NCBI GenBank assembly: GCA_016490735.1
Contig: JAEMWC010000453.1
Span: forward strand, 191,001 to 255,000
DNA: 64,000 nt
Direction: 5' to 3'
Source: Pachyseris speciosa
Lineage: Eukaryota; Cnidaria; Anthozoa; Scleractinia; Pachyseridae
Below the pieces are notes generated by a model that was not told where the DNA came from, did not search any database, and saw only the letters and a program-made list of their open reading frames with translations. The number at the start of each line of letters is the position of its first letter. The stretch's first letter is position 1. Made by a program: the position numbers and the translations under genes. Of the stretch, positions 35,325-46,655 are shown in pieces.

Positions 35325-35510
35325 ATGGATAAAATCCGCTCTGGTAAAAAAAAAACTGGACACTTTGGCAAACACAGCATGCACAGATTAACTTATTAGC
35401 TAACCACAATTGAGCTCTTGACCTTAGATATTCAGTAGTTTGCTGATATTGCCACAAATCGTGCAAGAGGTTGATCATGACAACAAGACTTTCTGGCACG
35501 GTTTGTTTAC
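35325..35510 (+). repeat. Direct duplication, copy 1
   Basis: CCGCTCTGG, ACTTTGGCAAAC, TTGAGCTC..GA(A/C)CTTAGATATTCAG and AGTTTGCT recur in order at 35780-35990. The copies are strongly diverged. Confidence 0.6.
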
Positions 35511-35548
35511 ACGCCGAAGGAACATTAGGGATCTTAACTTGCTTAATG

Positions 35549-35579
<31 letters not shown>

Positions 35580-35779
35580 CTCACTTGATTAAAACGTGAC
35601 AAAATCCAATTACAGCACTTAAAAGTCTTAAAATACATTTGAAAGGTGAAAATTTTGTTCATCGTGGTTTTCATATGTCAAAAGGGATTAGCATGATGGA
35701 AAACCTCAATGCAGCCAAATGTCGCCAAGCGTTGATTTCCTGACTGCAAGAACGATAATTAAATTTTGGCGAAATTATT

Positions 35780-35990
35780 CAAAAACCCGCTCTGGCGAAA
35801 AACGAGTTACTTTGGCAAACTCAGAAAATGAAGACCGACTCTTTCCCTACCCTCAGTTGAGCTCCCGAACTTAGATATTCAGCAGTTTGCTAAAATAGCC
35901 ACATTTTGTTAACCGGGCCATGATAATAATGTGCTTCTGAAAGCGATCTCTTTTCATGCCGTGAGAGAAACAAGCACCTCAAAACGATGT
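35780..35990 (+). repeat. Direct duplication, copy 2
   Basis: Partner of 35325-35510, offset about 455 bp. Confidence 0.6.
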
Positions 35991-36069
35991 TTATGTTCAA
36001 GAAGTGTTGAGAAAATTGAAGGACAAAAAGGGTATATGTACACAGCTAGTTATTTCTCTGGAATAATTA

Positions 36070-36210
36070 TTGCTGCGTACCAGGATGCCTGCAGAGGCCT
36101 ATCCTATGCTTTCTGCGTTTTTCCGCTCTGAAACCAAACCCTTAACCATACCATACCCCATACCATACCCAAAGCATACCCTATTTCAGACCTGTTTGGG
36201 GAAGGGGGGA
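36070..36210. repeat. Fragment of the TACCCTATTTCAGAC repeat
   Basis: CCATACCATACCC units are followed by CATACCCTATTTCAGACCTG and a G-rich run; family of 10220-10600. Confidence 0.6.
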
Positions 36211-36214
36211 GGGG

Positions 36215-36955
36215 GGGGGAACCTATATCCAACACTGTCATACTATAAAGTCCTTCAAATTATGGAAAACTTTAATCTTTGATACAAGTCTTAAAACAAA
36301 TTACCATCTCAATCTTATCCTTATATTATGCCTTTAAAAATTGATAGAAAACTAAGAACAACAGCATTTCAAAGGACAAACCTATTCATACTGAAGAAAA
36401 ATAATACAAAATTTATGTTACAATCTTTGTAGCCACAAATGCTGGTATCCCTCATATTAAGTGACAAAGGTAATCAGTGTCTTATGTAGCATGTTAAAAT
36501 TGAAAATGGCTAAATAAATAAAAGAAAACAAAATACTTTCTTAACCAGTACAAAAATACGAGCGACAATGAATGTGAGCCACGCCTACCAGTAAAGATTC
36601 TGCCCTATCCACCTGATTACTTCAATAAGAAACCCTCCTTAATTCTTTTTCATAATAATGCTTAATTTACTAAACTGCATGCCTCTCAAAAAAGGCCGAA
36701 ATAATACAATGATGGCAACAAAAGTGTACAGTTCACCCTCGATTATTTTTGGTAGCAGATGTTTAAAGTAGAAGTCCTTAAGTTCTTCGATTTTCACCTA
36801 CCAAGAGTCATCCCGCTGAATTTAAGTACAACAGAGTCCTTTGTTGTCAAAACAACTAAGTAACACTTTGGTCGCTTAGTAATGAACATCTGGCCTTGCA
36901 CTTGGTGCCAATAGACATGGTCTTGCTTCAGTGAAATCTTTCAATTCTTTTTTTT
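36215..36955. other. No gene recognised
   Basis: AT-rich; nothing supported before the YqaJ remnant. Confidence 0.4.
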
Positions 36956-36960
36956 TTTTC

Positions 36961-37487
36961 CAGGCCGAAGTTGTTTGTCGCAATAGCCTCCTCAATCGTT
37001 AAATTTCTCTGAGTGTAAGGGCACTTAGCTTCCACAACGCTATTGTCCTCTACCAAGCCATCAGGGGAGGCACCAAGTACTCCACATTCATGGAGCCACA
37101 CACCTGTTTCTACTACCTGTAGGCCGTGTTAGGTCATACTCCCCAAGAAGACGCTTGATGAGGGAGGGTGTCACCCGCTTGGCATTTAAAATACTGCCAA
37201 AATTGCTTGCTGTCAGTCTACTCTTCCTGATCATTTGCCAGGAAGGATTGTCACGCTGTCCAGCAGTAAGGTGGCTGGCTTGTTGAATGGTTTCCCAATC
37301 CAATGTTACTCTTTCCAGAAGATGTCGACACTGAGCTTGAGGGCCTTGTAATTGGAGAAACTCCTCAGAAAAAATTATGTCGTCTATTGTAGCTACCGGC
37401 AGAGGCGTAGCCTGTATCTTAGGTTCAGGGCTCATGAGCCAATACAGTCCAGTGAACTTGCCATAATTTTTCAAACTTTGGAAAAGT
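36961..37487 (-). pseudogene. YqaJ-type recombinase/nuclease of an ISL2EU-like element, broken
   Basis: The minus-strand frame from about 37474 gives TAGQRDNPSWQMIRKSRLTA and SNFGSILNAKRVTPSLIKRL with LGEYDLTRP, the start of the YqaJ (lambda exonuclease-like) domain. Then it breaks: about 30 residues are deleted and the frame shifts near 37120. In the new frame it resumes as TGVWLHECGVLGASPDGL and VVEAKCPYTQRNLTIEEA, the D...ExK catalytic block of the domain. It ends at about 36961. ISL2EU elements pair a THAP/DDE transposase with a YqaJ protein, so it may relate to the remnant at 26-27 kb, though orientation and distance show they are not one intact copy. Confidence 0.8.
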
Positions 37488-37504
37488 TCACGACGATCCT
37501 CCAG

Positions 37505-37800
37505 TGTAGTCTCTCTTCTTACAGAACGTAAGATTTTGTAATCCTGACGGTAAGAAATACAAGCCCCGAACGTACCAACTTACAACCCCCAAATGTAAGA
37601 GCTTACAACACTCGAACGATTTTGTAATCCCGAACGTAAGAAATACAACCTCCGAACGCAAGAACTTACAACCTTCGAACGTAAGAACTAACAAACCCCG
37701 AACGTAAGAACTCATAACCCCCGAACGTAAGAAATACGAACCCTTGATCGTAACAGTACAACACGAGAATGTAAGAAATAAGAACCCATTATCGTAAAAA
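37505..37800. repeat. Minisatellite, about 20-21 bp unit (CCGAACGTAAGAANTNACAAC)
   Basis: About 13 imperfect units built on CCCGAACGTAAGAA plus a variable ATACAAC/CTTACAAC end. Minus-strand translation gives a spurious repetitive frame. It abuts the YqaJ remnant. Confidence 0.85.
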
Positions 37801-37804
37801 CACA

Positions 37805-38460
37805 ATGTGGGGAAGGCATTTAAAAACTGATTTTATTATTATTTGTTAATCAAACAACATTGATAATTTCTTGTTCTTTATCATTTTAAATTATAGGATA
37901 ACGTAACGTTCGAAGAGAAAAGGGGGTAAATGGAGTAAAGACAAATATTATAAATCGATTACAAAATATTATTTAAAAAATTGATGGAGTTTAAATAACG
38001 TTAAAACGTTTTTTCGTCTCCACATAAAGAGAGTATTTGGTTGAAAGTAAAAGAAAAACATTACAGCCACTATGGAATACAAACTTCGTGAATGAAAAAG
38101 TATTTACAAAATTTAAGAGAAATTTGATTTTCGGCAATAAAGCATATGGATTTGCTGACTAACATGGTTGCGGTATTCAACCAAAAGCAATCTCCCTTTT
38201 GTTTTTTTCGTAAAACACGTTATACAATTGACATATCCTATTACAGCAATAGCAAAAAAAACTGCAGTCCCCACTCCTTACTGTATTTCTCACTTTTTAT
38301 GTATATAGATCATGGGCACTTTCCATTTGAATGGAAAAGCCGGGGAGAATTTTCGGTTAAAAGGAACAGGACAAATTGTTCTCAATCAAAACGGAATGGG
38401 ACGAGCGTGTTCCTTTTACACTGAGTCACTCTTATTATATTAACCAAAACACCACCAAAC
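37805..38460. other. No gene recognised
   Basis: Nothing supported; AT-rich. Confidence 0.4.
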
Positions 38461-38465
38461 CGCGC

Positions 38466-38735
38466 GTTAATTCATCAAGGAGCATGGAACTAGTGGGACG
38501 CCGCAGATGGTCCGGGATTTTTCGGTCATTCCGGTAAAACCGAGAAAAAAGGAATACTTCAGAAGGTATTCCCTTTTTTCCGAAAATTTTCCATTGAAAA
38601 AGCCTGTTTCATTTGATTTACCACCGGAACAACCGGCTTTTCCATGCAAAAGAAAAGCGCCCCATATTAGCAGTGGATCTAGCATGAAGTGGACGCCTTG
38701 TGGGGAATGCATTTAGCTAGTTCCAGCTCATTACG
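38466..38735. mobile_element. Possible short inverted-repeat element
   Basis: GAGCATGGAACTAG near 38480 is mirrored by CTAGTTCCAGCTC near 38715-38730. Inside, AAAAGGAATACTTC and GAAGGTATTCCCTTTT form a hairpin at about 38550-38577. The ends are short, so the call is tentative. Confidence 0.45.
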
Positions 38736-38739
38736 GGGG

Positions 38740-40580
38740 ATATTAATAAGTTCTATTATAATGACGTACAATTCAAATGCTATATGTTTTTTCTGTTTTT
38801 TGTTTGTTAGTTTTAGTCAAGACTTGAAAATAATGACAATTCAAATAATCAACGGTTAGTTTTGTTTTTCCTTTTTTTAAATGCCTACCCCAACACCTCC
38901 GTCGGCCCCCAAGGAGTTGGACAGTGGCTTAAGAACACCCAGAAATCTGCTCACGTGGAAGGTTTCCTCTTATGTCAGCATACTTTGTAGAGCAGAAATA
39001 TTTTGGGGTTTGCTATTGACCAAAATGCCATTCCAAGAAATGTTATAGTTAGCGATAGTTTCAACAAACCCAATCAGTTATAAATTCTACAGCAGTACAC
39101 CTTTGGTGTGGCTGCAATACAATAATTTTTGGCCCCACACAATAACGTTTAAGTAGCCAACATATATTAAATGTTACCAATGGGTGTCCTGATAGTTCTA
39201 TAATTAATTATATATGACCATACAAATTTTAAGCTACAACACGTTACACAGTGAATTTATATGAGTACTGTCATGTAATTGGATAGCCAAAGATGCGTTT
39301 GTTAAAGAAGAGAACCTCTTATAACTTGACAGTTTTCATGGTACGAGTTACTTGTTATGTGTGTTGAAACTATCCGCAGTTGTCTGTGGTCAAATGAAGA
39401 GGAGGAAATGGATTGCAACTTGAAAAAGGTGGGCGAACATTCAAAGTTTTGTCATTGCCTCTTGGAACATCGCCGTAAATACCTTTTGTTACTTTTCCCT
39501 CTAAGAAATCATTTGAAATCTACTTTCTAATCTTACATGGGCCATAATTTTTGTGCTGAAAAGGTACTTCCTCACAATCCGAATTAATTAGAAGAATTCC
39601 CCCTTAAGCTAAATATGTTTGACACAGCAAGACGTTCAAGTGACAGAGCCATATAGAGGCAGTGTCATGGATTTTTGGTAAAACTCTGGACATTAAATAA
39701 GACCTGTTTGTCAATAATTATTGCAAATGGAAAATGATGACCAAACTTTCCTCCACGCTCACGTTAACTGTCCTAAAACATTTTTGGTTGTGTGCAGCTG
39801 AGATGAAAATGGCAGGGAAAATGAAAAACAAATTAAAATGTTGCCCTCAAGTTCTTCTCTAACGACTTCTAAAGATGCAATTGGTAATGAAGTTATTGTT
39901 TACGTTGATTTCATCTAATTGATGAGTTAGATGCGTTTCAGGAATTATGAAAAGGACATTGAAAGTGAACTTTAAACTGAAGAATCATTAATTTGGATAT
40001 TTCCTGGAGCCACACACATTTTAGTAGATAGTAATACACAGGAAGTTCTCACAAATTCGTCCTATGTTGTATTAAACTTGGTGATGGGTGGGCACCCACA
40101 ATTCTCTTTTAGGGCAGTTCTCTGTAAAAATCAAAACAGCGCAAGAAGTGCACGGAAGTAAAAAGGTCATTGCAGGTGGGGGTGGGGGTGGGGTTTGTTC
40201 TTGTCTTAGTTCCAGTATTTCCTTCTACTCTGTTCAAGAGTGCTTCCTTTCAATAGATTTGAAAATACTAGCAGGCATGTTTGGTTTCTTACGGCTTCAC
40301 TCCTAGTCCACTGATGTACCGATAAACCATTTTCGTGTGTTAAGTAAATTTAGGCTTATCTATGAATATGGCCACTTGCAGATACTTGATTTATTTTTAG
40401 TCCATATTAATGTTCTCATCATTTAATCCTTAGAAAGAATTTATTGGCATATTCCAACAATTCTGTGATTAATTCACTGTAGTTTGAATGGAAAAGCTCT
40501 GGGAAAGATTAAGTATGTTATTGAATATGTTTTTGAAGCAGTGCAATTACATTCGATTGAGGATTAAATCAAACAATACT
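38740..40580. other. No gene recognised
   Basis: No exon, long repeat or element end could be supported. GGGGGTGGGGGTGG near 40177-40193 is a short G-rich run. Confidence 0.4.
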
Positions 40581-40583
40581 TAC

Positions 40584-40780
40584 GTAACGACCAACGCAAT
40601 TTCCTCCAGGCCTTGAAGGTAGTTGAGACTGATATCTCCATTTCTCCACTTCCTTGACAATTTTTCAAAAATTGGAGACCACAATGATGCTGTTGCTGAG
40701 GACAAGTCTGTCCCCCCATTTATCACCCACTTCAGTGTGCACTGTTCACCAGTGCGTAGTGGAGCTACAGCTAACAATCC
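40584..40780 (-). CDS. Uncharacterised exon, probably 3' part of the RING/TRAF gene
   Basis: Acceptor TTAATTGCAG, then GLLAVAPLRTGEQCTLKWVI and WSPIFEKLSRKWRNGDISLN with YLQGLEEIALVVT, then donor GTTAC|GTAAGT. Open throughout, with good splice signals on both sides, so a real exon is likely. The sequence matches no domain I recognise (it is not a MATH domain). Its entry phase fits the exon ending at 43061. Confidence 0.55.
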
Positions 40781-40847
40781 CTGCAATTAAAATATTGAAC
40801 CTTGGGTTAAAATGTACTAAAATTCCATCGATGGAACGGAGCGGTTT

Positions 40848-43030
40848 ATTTATTTATTTATTTTTATGGAATATATATATTTTTTAATTCTGACATCATA
40901 ATCAAATACAGTACATAAGTGCCATAAGCAACTTACAACAAATTACAATATAAAACTCGCAGTACCCTTCTTACTGGCCTTACATTACAGTTAAATTACA
41001 TTGTTTTCTGTACATTGCTGATAATACATAACTTACACTAGACTTACAATGCTGGCAGAAAAGAAAAGAGAGCTTTTAGGCTTTGAAAGATTTTTCCAAT
41101 TTTTGAATTAGGGAAGAGCACAATTCTCAATTTGCCATTGTAATGTCGCTTTTTTTTTTAATTCCTGTAAGTTGGGTGTCTTCTCTAAACATTTACAAGA
41201 GTAAATATATTGCTTTAAGACAATGATGAAAAGACGTAGTCTTTGTCTTGGGTAATCGGTTAGATAAGTTAAATGGGACGTGTTATTAAAGGTTATTTGT
41301 TTGTTGGAGAGGGTAATATCAATGACATATTTTTTTTATTAAACATGATATGGCTTGCGAGTAAAACGCTGCAGTTACAGTACAGTCTAAATAGGTATGT
41401 TCTGTGGAGTCCGGAAGGAGACACAGAGTGCACGCTTCATCATCCTCTAGTGGGAATTTGAAGAGCTCTTTTTTGGTCACTAGTATTTTATGCAGTAACC
41501 TGAACGAGAATTGTCTTAATTTAGTGTCCTTTGTAGTTTCATATATAAGTGAAAATAAATTTTTCCAATCTGTAAAACTATCAGGGAATTTGTTTTTCCA
41601 GCTTTTAATACCACTTGGCTCGGTAAAACAATTTTCATTGAAGATTTTAGTAATTTTTGTAACGCATTTCAGCTAAATCTAAGGAAGAAGTATCGGAAGA
41701 GGATAATTTAGTTGTGCTTAGCAATTCATGCGATGGTACTTCAGTTGTTGCCGCTTTCATTTTTAAGTCCAGTGGAATGGCGGCCAGTAATTGAAAAATG
41801 TGGATATAGCTTATTTTGATCTTAAACTTGTTTTGGAATTCTTCAAGCGTTAAAAAGTTCCCATTCACATTTAGGATATCTTGAACAAAAGGAATTTTCC
41901 GCTTGAGCCAGGAACTCCAAAACAAGGGATTTTTTTCAATAGTTATGACCTTATTGACCCATTCATTTCTTTCACGAGAACATATGAACCCATAATTGAC
42001 CTGCTCCCAACGTCAGTGGCTTAATAGCTCAGTTGATTAGAGCATCGCACCGGTATCGCGAGGTCGCGGGTTCAAACCCCGTTGAAGTCCTTTTTTTTTT
42101 CAGGCTTCTTTTCGCAATTGCATAAATTGCGATTACAACTGCAAGGATCATTTTTCATTTGATTTGAGTTATGACCTTATTGTTCTATAGTAGAAATTCG
42201 CCATAAGAAAATGTATTAATCTTGTTTTTAAATTCTTGGGAATACTGTAGAAGTTCTCGATAAAAATTAGGAAAATTTTTGTTTAGGGTTTCAGTATCGT
42301 AATTACATTTGAGAAGGAACTAAAGGTCCCCGTAGGCTGAAAAAAAATAATTCGGTATCACTTTCCACGAGTCGTCGGTATCACCTAGTAACCTACTCAT
42401 CCATGCTACCCGTAGGGATTTCACCATTGTGGTAAAATTGACAAAATTAAGTCCCCCTTCCGCGAAGGGCTGGTGTATTACCGCTCTCTTTATTTCGTCT
42501 TTTTTGTTTTTCCAAAGGAAGGAATACAGTTATGTTTTGACAATTTTAATGACTACACTTGGAACAGAAAGCATGGATGCTGCGAAAACTAATTGGGACA
42601 CCCCTAGCGTTTTAGCCAATAAAGACCCCCCACAGAGCGTCAGATCCCTCGAAAGCCATAAATTCAATTTGTTTTTCACAATAGACATAGAGCGACTTAC
42701 AGGGAGAGTGTCAGGCTTATGTGTTTATTTGTATTTCATTTTCCTAATTCTGCTGAGGAAGTTTTCTTCAATGTTCTTATCTTGTATATATGATAGAAAG
42801 GTCCCCAAGACCTTAATTGGTTCTTTTATGCTTTTGAATTCCAGTATCTTAGAAGTATTGTGTTTTTTGAAACCTAACCACATTGCTTTGGTCTTCTTCC
42901 TATTTAATTTTAAACCTGAGGGCGCTTTAATAGCCTTGGAGACCTCATGTAAATCACGAGTGCCTTACATAAGAGGCGACATGGTAAGGTCAATTAAACC
43001 AATACAGTGGTTTGTAAATCAAAGCTATAA
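40848..43030 (-). pseudogene. LINE (L1/Tx1-like) reverse-transcriptase C-terminal part, 5'-truncated
   Basis: From about 42980 the minus strand reads SGLKLNRKKTKAMWLGFKK and KEPIKVLGTFLSYIQDKNIE, the segment after the YADD box in L1/Tx1 reverse transcriptases. Frameshifts follow. At 41925-41647 it gives FWSSWLKRKIPFVQDILNVN and GNFLTLEEFQNKFKIK..YIHIFQLLAAIP, the usual C-terminal region. The 3' UTR extends to an AAATAAATAAATAAA tail at 40848-40867. It lies in the intron between exons 43061 and 40780 and is interrupted by a SINE at 41957-42166. The 203-codon plus-strand frame at 42429 is its antisense shadow. Confidence 0.8.
41957..42166 (+). mobile_element. tRNA-Thr-derived SINE with 16-bp target duplication
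   Basis: AGTTATGACCTTATTG is present exactly at 41941-41956 and 42167-42182. The 210-bp insert has the same layout as one unit of the 27.3-29.4 kb array: leader GAACATATGAACC, tRNA-like head 42018-42090 (A box TAGCTCAGTTG, B box GGTTCAAACCC), T-run, CAGGCTTCTTTTCGCAATTG tail. It sits inside the LINE, so it is younger. Confidence 0.92.
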
Positions 43031-43439
43031 GAAAGCTTAATATAAGATTGGCTGACTTACTCTATTTGCCTTCCACCACATTCGGGTTGTTTCCCTGCGT
43101 AGAAGGTTAACATGCTTATATTGTTGCTCCTCCCAATGTTTCTTCACAAACTCGCGCCTAATATTCTGCCCACAGCCAACAACTGGGCATTCGTTAACAA
43201 CCTTGGGGCAAATTAAGCTGTGTGAAGGCATCATACACCTTAAGGGAATAAAGCTTTGGTGAATTTAAAGTATCAGGTGATATTCACAGTTAAGGTTAAA
43301 AATATCTTACTGAATTACCCGCCCACCATATTAACTTACAATGGTAATTATGGAAGACAGTCCAGTTCATGATGGAAAAAACTCTGCCCCTGAGGGAACT
43401 GATGAATTTTCTTTAGATGATATCACAGCACTAGTTATG

Positions 43440-44404
43440 TTATTGTTAGCCTGTTCCAAGCTCTCAGATATTTCGCGGAGAGCGCGCGATAACGAGCGGA
43501 GATAATTTATCTGGGCTGGGGAGGGGAGGGAAGAAAAGAGGGATTCTGTGAGATTTTCCTCGACGACCCCGTTCCACCCACATTGGATTTCTGCCGTCAG
43601 ACTGTCAATCAGTCAACTTGACAGATTAACAGACAGTCTGACGGCAGACTTGACTTAAGTAACGCAAATCGTTCTCGGATTTCTAGCGCGAGTCATTTAC
43701 ATAACCGTGATTAAACATGTGAGGATCCTGCAAGCCGAATTTTCAAGATAAGAGTCGCATTTACTGGAATATCTTTAAATTTAATGCTCTCGTTGAACTG
43801 TATCACAATTGCGCGCGCGGTAATACAAACAACAATCTTTGCAACTATTCTGTCACAGAAAGAACTTCATCCAGCACTATCGCGACCTCCTGGGGTCCAA
43901 GTTTATAATATCGTAACTTCTTTCTCCAGAATTCTGACAGCCCGCAGCTTTCCCTAGTACCGAAGTAAATATCGCATTTTCATAGTCTGATTGGGCAAAG
44001 CGGATTGAGTCTTTTCGCTTGAGGCAAAGCGGTGTAAAATTAAACTCTTGCCGAACCCACTGACAATCATGAACACATATTTCCAACGAGCCAAGTTTCT
44101 AGAGGGAAGTTTCTTTCACATGTTTAAAATCTCCGAGAAAACGAAAATCTTGGAATTCTCCAAGGCACGCGGCAAATCGTGCTTGCCAGGATGTTGATCG
44201 AATAACAACCACACTGCCTGTGAGTGTTGATGTTTTCTCTCAATTACGTCTAGATTGACCAATCGGAGGGTAACCCAGCTGGTATACCATACAGGCTCTC
44301 CTTTCGCCCCTCTCCCCCAGTCCCCGCGCGATTTTCTTCCCTCGTTCTTTGTTTTCTTCGCTCGCCTCAAATATCTGAGAGACAGAACAGGCTATATTAT
44401 TGTT
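43440..44404. mobile_element. DNA transposon, non-autonomous, with 8-bp duplication
   Basis: TTATTGTT occurs at 43440-43447 and 44397-44404. The insert begins AGCCTGTTCCAAGCTCTCAGATATTT and ends with the complement of a near-identical stretch (AGCCTGTTCTGTCTCTCAGATATTT). Eight-bp duplications fit hAT or P-type elements. No transposase was found; the minus-strand frame at 44116-44370 runs into the terminal repeat and looks incidental. A 16-bp perfect hairpin lies inside at 43591-43647. Confidence 0.8.
43591..43647. repeat. Hairpin with 16-bp perfect stem
   Basis: CTGCCGTCAGACTGTC at 43591 pairs with GACAGTCTGACGGCAG ending at 43647, loop about 25 nt. Confidence 0.85.
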
Positions 44405-44786
44405 TAAATTGGGACTTTTACAAATCAAAAAAAAAAATGCTTAAAATGCTGCTGAAATAACAACAACAGCAGCAACAACAGCAAAAACAACAATAATAAT
44501 AATAATAAATAATAATAACTTTGTTTAAGTCTCAAATGTTTATAGCCGAGCACAGATGCTCTGCTAATTGTGGACACCAAATCAAATTAACTCTAAATAC
44601 AGTGGAATCCAATCAAATGTTGTTTTATAGAGCGAGGGGAAACCCGAAGTACCCAGAAAAAAAACCTCTCGGAGCTAAGTAGAGAACCAACAAACTCAGC
44701 TCACTTATGGCGCAGAGTTCGGGAATCGAAGGACACATTGGTGGAAGGCGAGCTCACCGCTGCCCCAGCCCTGCTCCCTAACAGTT

Positions 44787-45184
44787 TAAGGCCCGGTTCA
44801 TACGTCGTATCTCTGCCGTGTCCAATTCAATTAAACTAATTAAATTCGACAGAAATTCGACGTCTGAAATCAGCTGCCGAATTTCTGCCGCACGTTTGAC
44901 TGGACTTGTCGCATTATCTCGCAGAAATGCGGCACCGATCAAAACGTCGAATTTCTGCCGTGTTGAATCTAATACATAGATTTACATACCGCCGGGTTCT
45001 AAGGAAGGAACGGTAAACTTTTGTTGCATTTTCTCGAGACATAAGAAGCACAGTCAGAAGTATAATGTGTAGTATGAATTAAGTGCGGCACAAGTGCGAC
45101 GTATGAATCAACAGCCGTATTTCTGCCACACTTTATTGAATTGAATTCGCCACGGCAGAAATGCGACGTATGAACCGGGCCTAA
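44787..45184. mobile_element. PIF/Harbinger-like MITE with TAA duplication
   Basis: The element spans 44790-45181 (392 bp), starting GGCCCGGTTCATACGTCGTAT and ending with the complement of GGCCCGGTTCATACGTCGCAT; pairing continues for about 45 bp. TAA flanks both ends. A 3-bp T(A/T)A duplication and GGCC ends fit PIF/Harbinger. ATTTCTGCCG motifs are repeated inside. Confidence 0.85.
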
Positions 45185-45460
45185 GAAACGTTCTTCGGTT
45201 TAGGTGCACTTTAATTTTCGCCAGGAACATTAATCAATGACCACTTTGATTTCAGGCTAGTAAATTTTAACGTTACCGAGTTCGTTCAGGATATAAAGTT
45301 TTTTTTTGTCATAAATTAAACGTTTTAGTTTCATTTTCCAACCAAAAAATGATAACAATTCAAAACGAGTGAATAGTAGCCGAGAAATTGGGATATAACA
45401 TTTTTGCACCCGATGTAAACTGACAGTATACTGATGCTACTGTAGGCAATGAGGGGTCAG

Positions 45461-45671
45461 ACGAGTGTTTGCGTGGAGATAAAATTACGTGGAAAAATTT
45501 TGCACAGTAGTTGACCGGAAGAAAGTTTTGCGTAAATTCTTTAAATTGATTCAGTGGCCGATCGTCGAAAGAGTTGTTTGGGGCGGTGTTTGTTTGTGCG
45601 ATGGAGATTTATTTCAAGCGCTGTCTTTGCAAAGTATATTTTTTGTCTTGAATAGGACACTCAAGAGAGAT
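45461..45671 (-). repeat. Interspersed 630-bp repeat, partial inverted copy 3
   Basis: GAGTGTTTGCGTGGAGATAAAATTACG and GGGGCGGTGTTTGTTTGTG are complementary to the left half of the repeat at 9037-9671. Confidence 0.7.
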
Positions 45672-46023
45672 TTGTTCCAAGTAAAAAAAAATTAGCCAGT
45701 GCATGTTCATAATTGAAAACCCATTTTCGCGGAGAGCCTTTTTCCTGCGATCGTTCCGTATTTTATCATGTTTATTCAGCGGAGAAGCTGCAATGCGTTA
45801 ATCGCTCCTCGCGAAAGAAAAGTAAAGAGCTCAGGCACCCCGGTACTTTTCAACTCAATCACCCCAACACGTTTTGTTTTTTAGTTTTTGGGGTCCATAC
45901 TTTCAGAAAATTATCACGGCATCGTTTTAAAAACACTGACAAGTTATCTTTGTCATCCAAGATAATGTCGATGAATGGAAAGAGTTCGAACCGATTTCTA
46001 GGTTAATCTTTGTCCTTGGCCGG

Positions 46024-46226
46024 GGCTAAAGTACAAGTCACATTCCACAGGTCACAGGTACAGGTCACAGCTTTTATGATTGGCAACTAAGCCAAACAAT
46101 TTGTCCCCAATCTAAAAGAAAAATTCTGGATAGTGATTAGAGTTAGGAGACACTTTTGGGCTTCTTTATTTATCTGTAGGACAGTGACCTGTGTGTTGAC
46201 CTGTGGAATGTGACCTGTACTTTAGG
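46024..46226. mobile_element. Palindromic MITE, CTAAAGTACAGGTCACATTCC ends
   Basis: CTAAAGTACAAGTCACATTCCACAGG at the left pairs with the complement at 46180-46224. GGGG borders both sides. Its right edge touches the left end of the 2-kb element at 46224. Confidence 0.75.
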
Positions 46227-46536
46227 GGCCATTCATTTTTTACGAGGGAAGGGGGTTGGAGGGAGGGGGGCTGATGGGATTTTGGGAAGCACCAATTTAA
46301 AATGGCATGACACCCGCTCAGCTTGCTAATTTTTTTCACATGCCCCCTCCTTAAAGTGATAATTTTTCGGATAGCCCCCCCCCCCTCCCCCTCTCTAAGA
46401 AAATTAACCCTCTCCCAAGAGTTTACTTTTTTCAGAAGGGTATCACTTCTGCCTTTTTAAATATTTTCTGCTATTCCCTACTTCACATGACTGTGCTTGC
46501 TATGAAGATACCACAATATTTACAATTTCTATACTA

Positions 46537-46655
46537 GGGAGAGCCCAGGGCCAGCGCAGCAAGTTTGCAACTGGGGGGTGGGTGTCTCACTTCGAATGTG
46601 TTAGCGTGAGTGAACTAGGGGGATCCGGGGGCATGCTGCCCCGGGAAATTTTAAA
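46537..46655. repeat. Fragment related to the hAT end at 15770-15815
   Basis: GGGGATCCGGGGGCATGCTG and CCCCGGGAAATTTT match the layout CTAGGGGGGTCCGCGGGCGTGC / CCCCGGGAAATTTT near 15775. Confidence 0.55.

Noticed and set aside
37488..37805. 105-codon minus-strand frame
   Set aside because: Repetitive translation of the 21-bp minisatellite.
42429..43040. 203-codon plus-strand open frame
   Set aside because: It is the antisense of the L1/Tx1-like reverse transcriptase on the minus strand.
46200..46480. C-run and G-run frames
   Set aside because: Low-complexity ends of an inverted-repeat element.
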